The notes beneath the pieces were generated by a model. That model was not told where the DNA came from and searched no databases. It saw only the letters and a program-made list of their open reading frames with translations. The translations under genes were made by a program, and so were the position numbers. Below, one piece after another: positions 47,349-58,318 of a stretch of DNA of 64,000 bases (positions within the stretch are counted from its first letter, which is position 1; each line of letters begins with the position of its first letter). The DNA is from Strongyloides papillosus (taxonomy: Eukaryota > Nematoda > Chromadorea > Rhabditida > Strongyloididae), in the NCBI GenBank assembly GCA_005656395.1, contig SRSI01000048.1, positions 310,001-374,000 on the forward strand, read 5' to 3'.

Positions 47349-48988
47349 TTAATTTATTTTAAGTTTTCGTTTTTTATCTGTCTTATAAAGTAAAAATTTC
47401 ACAAGTTTGATTATCATGATAACCATTAAATATGAGACTACAACCAAAAGAAGCAATATTGGAATGATTATATCCAAGTTAAAGTATTCGATAGTACTCA
47501 TATCTCTACTTGCTAGATCAAGTACTGGTAATTGACCAAATTCACAAGCGAATTCAACATGTTTAATAAGTAACTCTTTTGCACCTATTGGTCTCCTTTT
47601 TAATCTCTGTGAAACTAAAAATGAATTCTTCTTGTATTGTGGTTCTGATATGATTTTATTAATATTGTTTGTTAATTGGTCAGAAGATTTCAATAATTCT
47701 TTATTCATTATTAATCCTATATTATGTTTTTCAACTAATTTGGCATTCCTAAATTGATCTCCAAATATTGGTACAGCAATTGCTGGGACACCTTTATATG
47801 ACAACTCAGCAATTGAATTAGCTCCACCATGAGTTACGAAAAGGGACAACCTTGGATCATTAAGAAGATCATTTTGTGGTATCCATTTACTTAAAATTAA
47901 ATTATCTAATTTGTCTACACTACCATCCTCTGGAGTTTCATATTTCCAGATAAATGTTATGTGTGGTAAATTCTTTACTGTTTCAATTATTCCTTTTTTC
48001 ATTGTAATTGGCATTTCTGAACTTCGAGCTAGTGAACCAAAAGAAATTAAAACTGTATATTTTCTTAGGGATAAAATTTTACTCCAATATTCATCTAATG
48101 GTTGAGATTCAGGTATTCCAATGCCAGAAATTTCAACCATTTTAGGAGTTTTAGGTCCAGGATTATCAAAGAAAGGATTTGAATTAAGGAGAATAAAACT
48201 ACTATCACCAATAAGTTTATATGGATCATAAAAGTTTTCACCATATTTTTTGTTCAATTCGTCTTCCAAAAGAAATTCGCGCATAAAAGTGTACATCGAT
48301 AATTTTGAAAAACAGTAAGCAACCAAATTTTGAAATCTCTCGTTATATGTCATTTTATCGTGTGAGGGTTGCATTAATCCTGGAATATGACTGGCTGGAA
48401 AATGCAGACCGAACATTTCATAGTTATGTTCCATTAGTCCTACTGCAGAACCAGAAACTGTTGCTGGAATTTCCCATGCTTTAAATAAACCATACATGAA
48501 ATAATTCATAACTTCTGTGATGGCTAAATCAAATTTTTGGCGTTTAACAAAGTTAGCCAATTCCTCGTCATGAATTATACTTAAAGCTGATAATTTTTGT
48601 CCTTTCATAAAATCATTAAACATCTGAAAGATAAATACATTAAGATAAGAAAAATAAATTTAAAAAATACATCTAATTGCGCCCAAATGGAACTAGAAGT
48701 TTCCCACATTTTATTTAACCTTGTTTTATTTGTTAGCAAATTCGCTACAACAGGATCAGCAGGGATATGATATATATTTGCTTTTTTTGTCCCAGGATGT
48801 TTAATACTAAGATCCATATCAGCAACGATAACAGTTACATTATGTCCTGCATCCACTAAAATATCAGCTATTTGACCGAAAAAATTCACATGAGAATGTC
48901 CAAATTTAGGATTAAAAATTAATATTTTATATGCATTGTAAGAATGGAGAAAAAAACAAAAGATTAATAAACTTTTTAATAAAATCAT
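47349..48988 (-). CDS. UDP-glucuronosyl/glucosyltransferase (UGT)
   Basis: Exons 48988-48671 and 48623-47349 (47-bp intron, phase 0) give 530 aa, the usual UGT length. Signal peptide MILLKSLLIFCFFLHSYN; then KILIFNPKFGHSHVNFFG with the candidate catalytic His. The UDP-sugar-binding signature runs from WIPQNDLLNDPRL through THGGANSIAEL to VPIFGDQFRNA. A C-terminal TM helix (IIIPILLLLVVVSYLMVIMI) and basic tail KTDKKRKLKIN place it in the ER with the catalytic part in the lumen. UGTs conjugate sugars to small lipophilic molecules, including xenobiotics and steroids. The exon 1 ATG was chosen over an upstream TTG because it starts the signal peptide. Confidence 0.94.
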
Positions 48989-50219
48989 TTTAATAAGCAC
49001 ACACAAAAGTATATGTAAGTTTATGTCACCTTATTATAATTATTTAAATTTTTAAAAGGGAGAAAATTAATATCTTATCAGTTAGATAGATTAAAAAATA
49101 GTGACAATTAAGAATGTTTTATTCTTATCAAGTGCTAAATTAGTTCTTAGTAAAAATTATTTACTTTGTAATTCTTTTATCACAGAATTCAAAATTGTGA
49201 TTCTATCATAAGAACTTATTTACAACTTTTGTTAACATATTTTTGTGTACATTTTATACAGGTCAATAATCGTATTAAAATATTTTCCGCTTGTTTATTT
49301 CCAATTAACAAATGATTTGTATTTTTTAAATCAAAAAAGTGTTAAAATAATGAAAATAAATTCAAAAAGTACGTCTTATTAGTGAGATTAATGCTTAAAT
49401 GGTAGACAATAGAAAGTAATTGCTGAGTGTTATTTTATTTGGTGTCAGTCATGGAGGAAATTGTTGTGCTTTTTCATGATTTTACTTGAACTTTCACCTT
49501 TATAAAGATATGAAATTTTTTTCTTCAAAGTTATCAATTATTAGAATAATGTTCTGTATTATGAGATTTTTTAACTATTTTGTGGAAATTTGATTCTATA
49601 AGTAATACTTTCTATGATTCTGATAGAATTTTGCTTATCATATCTCAAAAGTGCTGATATGAATGGAAATATCTTGTAAACGCATAACTTTACATTAAAT
49701 AATGCAATTGCTTAAATTTTTCATATGTTGCTTGTAAAAATCTTCAAAAAACCACATCTTTTGATACTGGAATATCTTTTTTCTAATAGTTTGCTATTGA
49801 ATGAAAGAATAAACTATTATAGTTTCTTGCATGTTTCAAATTTAATTATCCACTTAATTATCGTAAATAAAAAAGTTTGTTACCCATCTATGAAAGCGTA
49901 GATTACAAAAAAGACAGCAAAATTAATATTTAATAATCTTAAACATGTCAATAGTCAACATTCATTAAGACATAATTAAAGAGTAGATTCCCCATTCTGT
50001 AATACAATAATAGTTTCCGAAAGCAAAATTCCTTAATTAAAGTATTATTAAATATTTAATTTAAGTTTATTTGTAGTATGTGCTTGTGTTTTAATGATTT
50101 ATTTGATCCGAAATGTTTGATATTGGATTATGAAACTATAAATATCAGTGAAAATTATGAGAATGCATAATTATTCAACTTTCTTTACTATTGTTTTTTT
50201 TTGATATCATATTTTTATA
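48989..50219. other. Gene-free region
   Basis: 1.2 kb, AT-rich; UGT promoter on one side and the former glutamine synthetase promoter on the other. Nothing else seen. Confidence 0.55.
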
Positions 50220-51269
50220 ATGGCTCTCAATCTAAGACAACAATTTTCCACTGACAAAGGACTTGCTCAAAAGTTTCAGGATTCAGATATTGGTGATTTT
50301 GTTTTAGTTGAGTATGTTTGGATAGGTGGAACAGGTGAATTTCTTAGAAGTAAAACTAGAACTCTTGACTTTGAACCAAAATCTCCTGAAGATCTCCCTA
50401 TATGAAATTGTGATGGTTCTTCAACAGGATTATCCTTTGGAAGAGATACTGATGTTTTTTTGAAACCAGTTGCCATGTACAGAGATCCATTTCGTCGTGG
50501 AAAAAATAAATTAGTTTTGTGTGAGACATTAAATAACAAAATGCAACCAACATCAACCAATCATAGAGCAAAATGTCTACAAACAATGGAACAGGTAAAA
50601 GACTTAAAACCATGGTTTGGTATGGAACAAGAATATACACTTTTAGATGTTGATAGACATCCATTTGGTTGGCCAAAGAATGGTTTCCCTGGACCTCAAG
50701 GACCTTATTATTGTGGTGTTGGTGGTGACAAAGTATGTGGAAGAGATGTTGTAGAAGCACATCATCGCGCCTGTTTATATGCTGGAATCAATTTCTCCAG
50801 AACAAACGCTGAAGTTATGCCAGGACAGTGGGAGTTTCAAGTTGGACCCTGTGTAGGAATAAATATGGGTGATGAATTATGGATGGCAAGATTTATTCTT
50901 CATAGAGTTGCTGAGGAATTTGGTGTTATTGCTTCATTAGATCCAAAGCCAGTTAAAGGTGATTGGAATGGTGCTGGTTGCCATACTAATTTTTCAACTG
51001 AAAAGATGCGTAATGATGGTGGATACAAAGAAATTCTTAGTGCCATTGAAAAATTGTCTAAATCTCATTGTGAGCATATTGCTTATTATGATCCATCAGG
51101 TGGTATTGATAATGAAAGAAGACTTACTGGACGCCATGAGACTGCAAGTATTTCTAAGTTTAGTTATGGTGTTGCGTTAAGAGCTGCCTCCATTCGTATA
51201 CCAAGACAAACTGAAGTTGACCAAAAAGACTATTTTGAAGATAGGAGACCATCATCTAATTGTGATCTA

Positions 51270-52192
51270 TTGGGTTGGTGCATAATTATTGCGGCATTTT
51301 TCCGCGAACTTTTTCTTCTTAAAAAATTAACATTTTTTAAAATTTTTTTCCACAAAAATAATCCTCACATTTCAATTGGTGAGATGTGAATTGAAAATTA
51401 TATTCATATTAGCCATATTATATTCTGGCACTTTGAGAAAGATTGGGATGAAAAACAGTAATTTCGCGATCTAAACGAACTTTAATTGAAGGAATAATCA
51501 ACAAAAGCCAAGTTGAAAGATGCTTGAGAAATTCAAATTCGGTAATTCAAATTGAATTTTCCTTTAACTTGGCTTTTGTTAACTGCTTTTTCTTCAAGAA
51601 AGTTTGTAGAGATCGCGAAATAATTGTGCTACCTTCCGCTTTTTTTGAAGTACTAGAGCATAATTAATGCGGCATTTTTTTGTGAATTTTTTTTTGTTTA
51701 AAAATTGTCGTTTTTTTAATTTTTTTTTTTTATAAAAATATTTCTTACATTTCAAATATTAAGATGCAAATCGAAAATTATACCCATATTCATCATATCA
51801 TGCACAAACACTTTGAGAAAGGTTAGAAAGCAGCACAGTCATTTTGCGATCTTAACGAACTTATTGGCAAAAAAACAATCAACAAAAGCCAAATTTAAAG
51901 AAAACTTAATTTAAATTACCAAATTTTAATTTCTTAAACAATATCCCAACATGATTTTTGCTGATTATTATTTCATAAAAAGTTCGTTTAGATCGCTAAA
52001 TTACTATTTTTCATCCCAATCTTTCTCGAAGTGCCAGAGTATGATATGGCGAATATGAATACAATTTTCAATCTGCATCCCACTAAGTGGAATATGAGAA
52101 TTATTTTTATGGAAAAAAAGTCTAACAAATGTCAATTTTAAAAGAAGAAAAAGTTCGCGGAAAAATGCCGCAATAATTATGCACCAACCCAA
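51270..52192. mobile_element. Non-autonomous mariner-like element (MITE) in glutamine synthetase
   Basis: Flanked by TA on both sides (51268-51269 and 52193-52194). The termini are inverted: TTGGGTTGGTGCATAATTAT at the left, its exact complement at the right. They closely resemble cecropia-subfamily mariner ends of the Hsmar1 type (TTAGGTTGGTGCAAAAGTAA). Similarity of the two arms extends imperfectly over about 215 bp (51270-51485 against 51977-52192). There is no transposase frame. Inside lie a truncated reverse copy (about 51555-51658) and a third forward copy of the end module (about 51659-51870), so the element is compound. Confidence 0.88.
51659..51870 (+). repeat. Internal third copy of the mariner end module
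   Basis: Starts CATAATTAATGCGGCATTTTT, i.e. the left terminus minus its first ~11 bases, and continues through the same landmarks (ACTTTGAGAAAG, GCGATCTTAACGAACTT) in the same order and orientation as the left arm, but more diverged. Confidence 0.75.
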
Positions 52193-52948
52193 TATATTCT
52201 GTTACTGATGCTATTATATGTACATGTTGTTTGGATGTTCAAAAATTATCTAAAATATATACTCCACAAAAAGCTGAAGCTATTAGAAATGCTGTGAAAG
52301 AACAAAATGGAAAAATTGAAGAGTAAATGATTTTTGATTTCATTTTTTTTAAATCTAAGTTTCGTTAGTACTTTTATCAAGAAAATTGTTTGAACAATTA
52401 TTTTTTATTGTACTTTGTATTTTTGTACAATAGGACAAAAACGCTCATTAGTAATTGTTATGAAAAAAAGAACATTATAACTAGTAGTTAATATCATCAA
52501 GGTAGTATTTGTAATTATTTAAAAACAGTATTTCATTATCTTTTACATTGAACTCTTTTTAAAGGAATAAATTGTTCTGAAAAAAATTAGATTCAATTTT
52601 TTTTATCAAATTAAATATGATTTTCCATCTATTTCTAAAACATACTATAAATTAATGCAAATTTAATATTTTTTAGAAAAAAGAAGAAGATTTTTTTGTG
52701 TTAATCCTATATCTGTTTTATAATATACCGCTATTTTTATTATTTAATATTATTAACTAAGTTTTTAGTTCAGAAGTTAAATAATTAATGATTACAATTT
52801 ATTCAAAAGAAAATGAAATATTTTTATTATTTCTAAATTTTTTTAAAAAATTTTTAGATCGCCATAAACACTTTTATCAGTAATTTAACCATGGAAATAA
52901 ATTGAACTTGTTTACACAACTTTTCTTGAGAAACTTGAACAATATGGG

Positions 52949-53440
52949 ATAAATAACAGTACCAAAAACCTTTTTTTCGCAAAAATATAATTTTGTTATG
53001 AATTCATTTTATATGCACGTAAAAGGATGAAAATAAATTTTGATTATCATGTTATCAATTTACCTGACATTATGAAAGTAGCGCTGTCTCAAGCATTTGA
53101 ATGCTTTATCGCTTGTGATTGAACTAGAGTTGTAGCAAATATTTCTTTTAAATTATTTATATTTTGTTTTTATATTTGTTAAAAATCTTTCGATGAGAAA
53201 CGCTCTTATTATTTAATATACAGTGATATCTTTTTGTAGTTTTCTATAAACATTTAAATGTCTGAGACGGCGATATACTTTTTTTTATGCCAGGTAAACT
53301 AATAATATAATAGTTAAAATTTATTTTCATACTTTTAAGTGCACAAAATTTATTTTCATCCTTTTACGTGTCCATAAAATTAATTCAAAAGAAAAGTATA
53401 TTTTTACCAAAAACTAAGATTTTTGGTAATGTTATTTATA
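52949..53440. mobile_element. Degenerate foldback element (MITE-like)
   Basis: Arms starting ATAAATAACAGTACCAAAAA at the left and its near-complement at the right. Further in, CACGTAAAAGGATGAAAATA is repeated in inverse orientation (about 53018 and 53355), and a GCTGTCTCAAGCATTTGAATG-type block pairs with its relative near 53240-53280. No open frame. Arms differ by many small changes and insertions, so the element is old. No clear target duplication. Confidence 0.65.
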
Positions 53441-53814
53441 GCGATATAAAATTGTTAATTTTTGTGCTTTGTTATATTACTTAAGAATGGCTTTAAAAGT
53501 AGATCTTGAAATATGTCGTACAGAATATTGAGCTTTCATAAAAGCATAATATCGTAAAAATACCAAGCTTGTCAAAAGTTACATTATTTCAAAACAATAA
53601 ATAATATTGAAGATCAAATTATAATTATTCATCTTTTTCGAACTAATGTGTATTTCTGTCTCCAGTTTCATGAAAAAGGTCTTTGGTATTTGTAAAAATA
53701 TTTTTAGAATCTTTTTACGGATATTTATTATGCTTGTCTGATAAAGAAATGAAATATTTAAGTTCCATTACCCAGTTATAATATTAATGTTAAGAAATGA
53801 AATAATATCATACA

Positions 53815-54069
53815 TGTATAATAAAGGATTGCTATGCATCATACGAATGACATTAGAAGAGAGAATGTATTAAACTTAACGGAAAATTGAATCACTGTCT
53901 AAGAATCCACAGTAAGAAATATATAAGAACACATTCCATTATATATAAGGAGTTGTATTATTTTTTATTATTGTTGTAACTAATTTTCTATTCCTTAAAT
54001 AAACACTTTAGCTAAAACCCACTACATCAAGGGTTCGGGAGACCCCTCTGGGGCTACCGAGCTTATACA
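53815..54069 (+). mobile_element. Solo-LTR-like block
   Basis: 255 bp bounded by TGTATAA...TTATACA. Inside are a TATA-like ATATATAAGG near 53940, an AATAAA near 53996 and a GC-rich hairpin-forming end (GGGAGACCCCTCTGGGG), the order expected of U3-R-U5. No matching second copy, coding frame or target duplication is visible in the window. Could also be a tail of another element. Confidence 0.4.
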
Positions 54070-54393
54070 TGTTTAAGGTGGATAATAAATAATGCTGTAG
54101 AAGACTCTTATAAGGTTAATGAAAAAAGTTTTATAAAATTTCCATAAATATTTTAAAAATTAATTCATAATAATATTGGATCTTGAGGAATGAATGTTTT
54201 TTTTTGCAGTATTTTAGCATTATCATTTTTTTTATAGTTATTTATGATATAATTTTATTTTTATTAATGTGATAAAATAATAAACTTATTACGAAAGTGT
54301 TAACTTCATTCTAAAGTTTAAGAAATTCTTATTAAATGTTCATAAGCCACATTCCTAAGTTTTAGTATACAACTAATATTTTAATTTTTAGAA

Positions 54394-56089
54394 ATGAAAG
54401 TTTTGGCTCAAATTGTTTTTTTACTACCCTTAACATTAAGGGCTATTCATGATACCTCCAATACAGATGGAACAGAATTTGTAACATCATTTTTATATAG
54501 AAATGCTCCAGATCCAGAAAATTTTGAATTCTCTCTATATTTCCTACCAACAACAAACACAACTACTTCTGTTACTTTGCAATATTGGTCAATAAAAAGT
54601 TCAAAAATGGTAAATACTACTTTTGCTGCTAAATACAAAGATCCTAATAAGGTAATTACTATTAAAATAAACTGATAAAAAAGTTATGATTTATTTGCAG
54701 CGCGTTTTTGTTTACAAGGACGTTATTACTGATGGACAATATTATGATGATAATCAGCTAATAAATGTGACTGATCCAAGATTCTACATCACCTCTACAG
54801 CTCCAATAAAAGTAATAGCTGGAGTTGTCAATCGTGTCACCAAACAAGGAGATATGTACTTAGTTCCATCAGCATCATTTGCCTCCAAAAAATACCTTTT
54901 CAAATTACCACAACCACGATCTAAAAAAGAACAAGTTGTTTATTTGTTACCACTACCAAACAGAGATGTTAATGCTCGTGTTATTGTCACCGACTCGCAA
55001 GATTACTTTTTATTTGATAAAACAATAAAACTTAGTGGGGCCTTAGGAGGTAATCAATCAATTCTTTCAATAATTACCACTGGTCATGGTCCATCGATTT
55101 ACATATCATCTGATCAACCAATAGTTGTTATTGGAGCTGTTATCTGTGCAGAATTGAATGCATTCAACTATCAAAGTCCAACATCAAATAACACCTGTGA
55201 TTATGCTGCTTATTTCCCACAACAAATAGATACCCGGGATTGTGCTTCAAATCTTACCACACCAGATCAAAGAGTCATAGTTGGTGATCATACAGCTGAC
55301 ATTATTGTTTCTCCAGCAGACTCAACATGTGGTTCCTCCATTCCAGTTTCCCTTTACTCAAATGTCAACCCAGCAAATGTTTCACAAGAGACACTTCCAC
55401 CAAAATTAGTTAAAAGATACGAAAATTTTGAATATTACACCTCCGGGTTAGCTGTTTCATCACCAAATGTTTTACTTTCAATGACACGCATTGGAACACC
55501 AAGGGCAACAAATATTACCACCTTAGATGGTATATTCGTGCATTATGTCCCAGATATAACACAATATTATAGTGGTGAAACTCAATTTATTACATTATTT
55601 GATGGAGATTACTATGAAGTTTATGTTGAAAATTATACAATTGGTGCTTCATTGACATTGAATGGACAAAATATTCTTATTAATGATCAAACATCAAGAA
55701 ATTTAGGCATCTTCAATAGAACATATACAGTTGTCAAGATTACTGTACCAAAAGCAGGTTTAAATGTTTTTAACTGTTCTCTTAATTATATCGGATATGT
55801 TATCAGCAAAACCAATGGTAACACAAACACAGCATATGGATATCTTACTGGTTTTAATAAATCAAAACTTCAAACATATTTGGCTTTCAATGAAGCAACT
55901 ACAACTGCTATCACGGAATCTTTTACTTCCACAACTACTACAACAACTACAACTACTCCAGCTTTTTCAGGAACCACAACTACTGCAGGAATTACAATTT
56001 ATACAACAACCCAATCAGCTTCTAAAATAAATATAAATTTAATTACCATTTCCTTACTTTTAATTTCCAAAATACTCTTCTTCCAATAA
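54394..56089 (+). CDS. IgGFc-binding-protein-like secreted, probably GPI-anchored protein
   Basis: Exons 54394-54651 and 54701-56089 (49-bp intron, phase 0) give 548 aa. Signal peptide MKVLAQIVFLLPLTLRAIHD. The body fits the nematode IgGFc-binding N-terminal-type domain: repeated beta-strand blocks with RVFVYKDVITDGQYY, ITSTAPIKVIAGVVNR, ISSDQPIVVIGAVICAE, and the end YGYLTGFNKSK. A Thr-rich, mucin-like stalk (about residues 475-520; runs of ACT/ACA) precedes a hydrophobic C-terminus ending in LLLISKILFFQ, as for a GPI signal. Many N-glycosylation sites. Likely on the surface or in secretions; partner unknown. A TTTTTAG acceptor-like tract lies 2 bp before the ATG. Intact, unlike its transposon-rich neighbourhood. 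Confidence 0.85.
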
Positions 56090-56311
56090 TGTAAATATTT
56101 CGATATTCCTTATCATCTAATAACTTTAAAATAATTTTATAAAAGTTATTGTTTTTGCTCCTACAAGTTGCTTTCTCTTTTCTAAAACAATTTAATATTA
56201 TTTTCCTATATTGTGGAGTCAGAAATAACAATATACAAGGATTAATTAGAGGTGTATACACTCACAAATTTTTTTATCGAAACACAGAAATCATTCTCTA
56301 AAGTGAAACGG

Positions 56312-56399
56312 TACAAAAATGAGACGGTTGACATTCACTTGTCAATGGGTGACCACGGGCAAGCCAATTTCCACCGTCTCCCCGACATTTTTGCTTGTA
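56312..56399. repeat. GC-rich imperfect hairpin
   Basis: TACAAAAATG-AGACGG on the left pairs with CCGTCT...CATTTTTGCTTGTA on the right; an inner perfect hairpin TTGACA-TTCACT-TGTCAA sits at 56328-56345. It lies immediately left of the LTR element, outside its target duplication. Nature unknown (small MITE or RNA). Confidence 0.55.
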
Positions 56400-56405
56400 A
56401 ACTTC

Positions 56406-56545
56406 TGTAATATTCAAATATTAAGATATTAAATTTAAATATATTTTATTTTATATTCATATTTAGAATATTATTTAGTTTATAAATATCCCTGTTTTTC
56501 ATAATAAAATTAGTCTAGTTTATATTACTATACTCATACATTTCA
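56406..56545 (+). repeat. Left (5') LTR
   Basis: 140 bp, TGTAATATTC...ACATTTCA; repeated 1,913 bp downstream without a visible difference. Confidence 0.93.
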
Positions 56546-56559
56546 TTGGCGTTTGGAGA

Positions 56560-58263
56560 ATGAGTTCCGGAGCATCAACACCTGTAGACACATCAGTTGG
56601 AGGTAATGTTAAGGAGAAGTTAATGCCACAAGGATTTGTACCAGAATTCAATCCAAAGAAAGAGTCATGGGGAGAGTACAAGGAGAGAATGGAGATAGTA
56701 TGTGAAATTCATGAGATAAAGAATAATGGACTGAAGAGGAATCTCCTACTTACATCATTACCACCGGAAGTTTATAGGAAACTGAGAACAAGTTTAGCCC
56801 CAATGAAGCCTGTATCTGTTACGTATGAAAAGATAGTAGAGGTATTGGACAAGTTGTTGGAGCCTGTTGAAAGCCTATTGTTGAATAGACTGATCTCATT
56901 ATCTTTAAAACAAGATTCAGAAGAATCAGTGGCACAATATTGTGAAAGAGTTAAAGAAAGTGTTTCTAAATGTGGATTAGATAATTCCTCAATAGCCAAG
57001 GATATGATGTTAACATTATGCTTTGTTAACGGTTTGAAAGAAGGAGAATATAAAAGATCGGCAATACAACAACATAGAATCAAAACTAACTCTACGTTTG
57101 AAGAAACTTTGAATGCTGTTGCTAGTGCTGAACTTATTCAAAATTCGGAAAAATCAAATGGCATATTTAAGGTTGAGTCTAAAAGTGAGCACTGTTACTG
57201 CTGTGGAGGAAAGAATCATTTGAAATTCAAGTGCAAATTTAGAAAGGAGAAGTGTAAAAATTGTGACAAAATCGGTCATTTAGCGAGAGTATGTAGATCA
57301 AAGAAAAGATCAAAGAAAGACAAAAAGATAGACAACATTGAGAGTGATAATGATGAAACAGTCGACGATAGTGATGATCAAGTCTATCAAATATGTGAAA
57401 TAGATGACAATGAAGAAAATGCAAAAATTATAGCGTTAATTAATAACATGAGGGTTAAAATGTTATTAGATACGGGTGCTTGTAAGACTATTATCAATGA
57501 GAAAATATGGAGAGAGATAGGTGAACCTAAAATTAAAAGGAGAATGAATGCGTTAAAAACTTTTAGTGGTGAAATAATAAAAGTTATTGGTGAATGCAAA
57601 GGTAGAATAAAAATATCTGGTAAAGAAGGAATTTTTGACATTTTGGTAGTTAAAGGCAAATGTAAAAATCTTCTAGGAAGGAATGTGATTGATGGGATGA
57701 AAGTTGATCTAAATAAGCTTTATTTTAAGAATGAGGTAAAGGAGAAAAGAAACACTGGAGTAGTGATAATTGAAGCAGCACCATTAGATATGAATAAGAC
57801 AAAGGAGGAAACAAAACGAGATAAAATACCGAAAAAAGTGGTTTCTTGTTTAAAAACAAGGGGAGAAAATAGAATGAGTAAAGAGGCCAAGTTATATGGA
57901 AAATTTAAGACAGCATACAAACATTTATGTCTTGAAGGAGAAAATAAAGAGGGAGCAGTAAGAATATTTTTAAAAAGGTGTAGAGGAGTTCCATCTATTG
58001 TAACAGGAAAGTCACCTGTTGAGATCATGTGTGGAAGAAAACAATTATTTTTCACACAAAGCGGGAAGGCGAAGAAAGAAAAAGTTAAGGATAAGAATGT
58101 TATGGTTAAAACAAAAATAGATAGCAAATGGAAACTAGGAGTTTTGAAGTCTAAAGCAGGAGTGAATTTTTGTAAAATTATAGTTGAAGGTGAAGAGCAG
58201 TTAGGACATGTTAATCAAATAAGAAAAAGAAGAATGATTTATACGCCATGGAAAAGAAGTTAG
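56560..58263 (+). CDS. Gag-protease-integrase-tail fusion polyprotein of the LTR element
   Basis: 567 aa, uninterrupted, starting 14 bp after the left LTR. Residues 20-200: Gag-like helical region. About 210-250: two zinc knuckles, CYCCGGKNHLKFKC and CKNCDKIGHLARVC. About 300-380: retropepsin-like protease with MLLDTGACKTIINEKIW and the later LLGRNVIDGM. From about residue 430 the sequence changes to the end of an integrase: FLKRCRGVPSIVTGKSPVEI, then VMVKTKIDSKWKLGVL and LGHVNQIRKRR, which are the C-terminal integrase part of Ty3/gypsy elements. Reverse transcriptase, RNase H and the integrase DDE core are missing, yet the frame is kept across the junction. Whether the fusion protein functions is unknown. 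Confidence 0.88.
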   Translation: MSSGASTPVDTSVGGNVKEKLMPQGFVPEFNPKKESWGEYKERMEIVCEIHEIKNNGLKRNLLLTSLPPEVYRKLRTSLAPMKPVSVTYEKIVEVLDKLLEPVESLLLNRLISLSLKQDSEESVAQYCERVKESVSKCGLDNSSIAKDMMLTLCFVNGLKEGEYKRSAIQQHRIKTNSTFEETLNAVASAELIQNSEKSNGIFKVESKSEHCYCCGGKNHLKFKCKFRKEKCKNCDKIGHLARVCRSKKRSKKDKKIDNIESDNDETVDDSDDQVYQICEIDDNEENAKIIALINNMRVKMLLDTGACKTIINEKIWREIGEPKIKRRMNALKTFSGEIIKVIGECKGRIKISGKEGIFDILVVKGKCKNLLGRNVIDGMKVDLNKLYFKNEVKEKRNTGVVIIEAAPLDMNKTKEETKRDKIPKKVVSCLKTRGENRMSKEAKLYGKFKTAYKHLCLEGENKEGAVRIFLKRCRGVPSIVTGKSPVEIMCGRKQLFFTQSGKAKKEKVKDKNVMVKTKIDSKWKLGVLKSKAGVNFCKIIVEGEEQLGHVNQIRKRRMIYTPWKRS

Positions 58264-58318
58264 AGAACTGATAAGTTGCCCAAGATTGATATCAAAGAGT
58301 AAGGTAGTGGCAGGGAAG

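Larger units (their letters stand above)
50220..52326 (+). pseudogene. Glutamine synthetase pseudogene, stop codon plus MITE insertion
   Basis: Once the insertion is ignored, a full-length eukaryotic glutamine synthetase frame is present (start MALNLRQQFSTDKGLAQKFQ, end KEQNGKIEE). Two lesions: codon 62 (50403-50405) is TGA where the family has the Trp of LPIWNxDGSSTG, and a 923-bp element interrupts the frame at 51270-52192 after [12 protein letters not shown]. Downstream, YSVTDAIICTCCLD continues in the same frame once the element and one TA copy are removed. Active-site motifs ([50 protein letters not shown]) remain, so decay is recent. No introns are evident, but many genes here have few, so a retrocopy origin is unproven. 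The normal enzyme makes glutamine from glutamate, ammonia and ATP. Confidence 0.9.

Noticed and set aside
57720..58127. 135-codon minus-strand frame inside the LTR element
   Set aside because: Antisense to the Gag-protease-integrase-tail ORF; no start context or domain.
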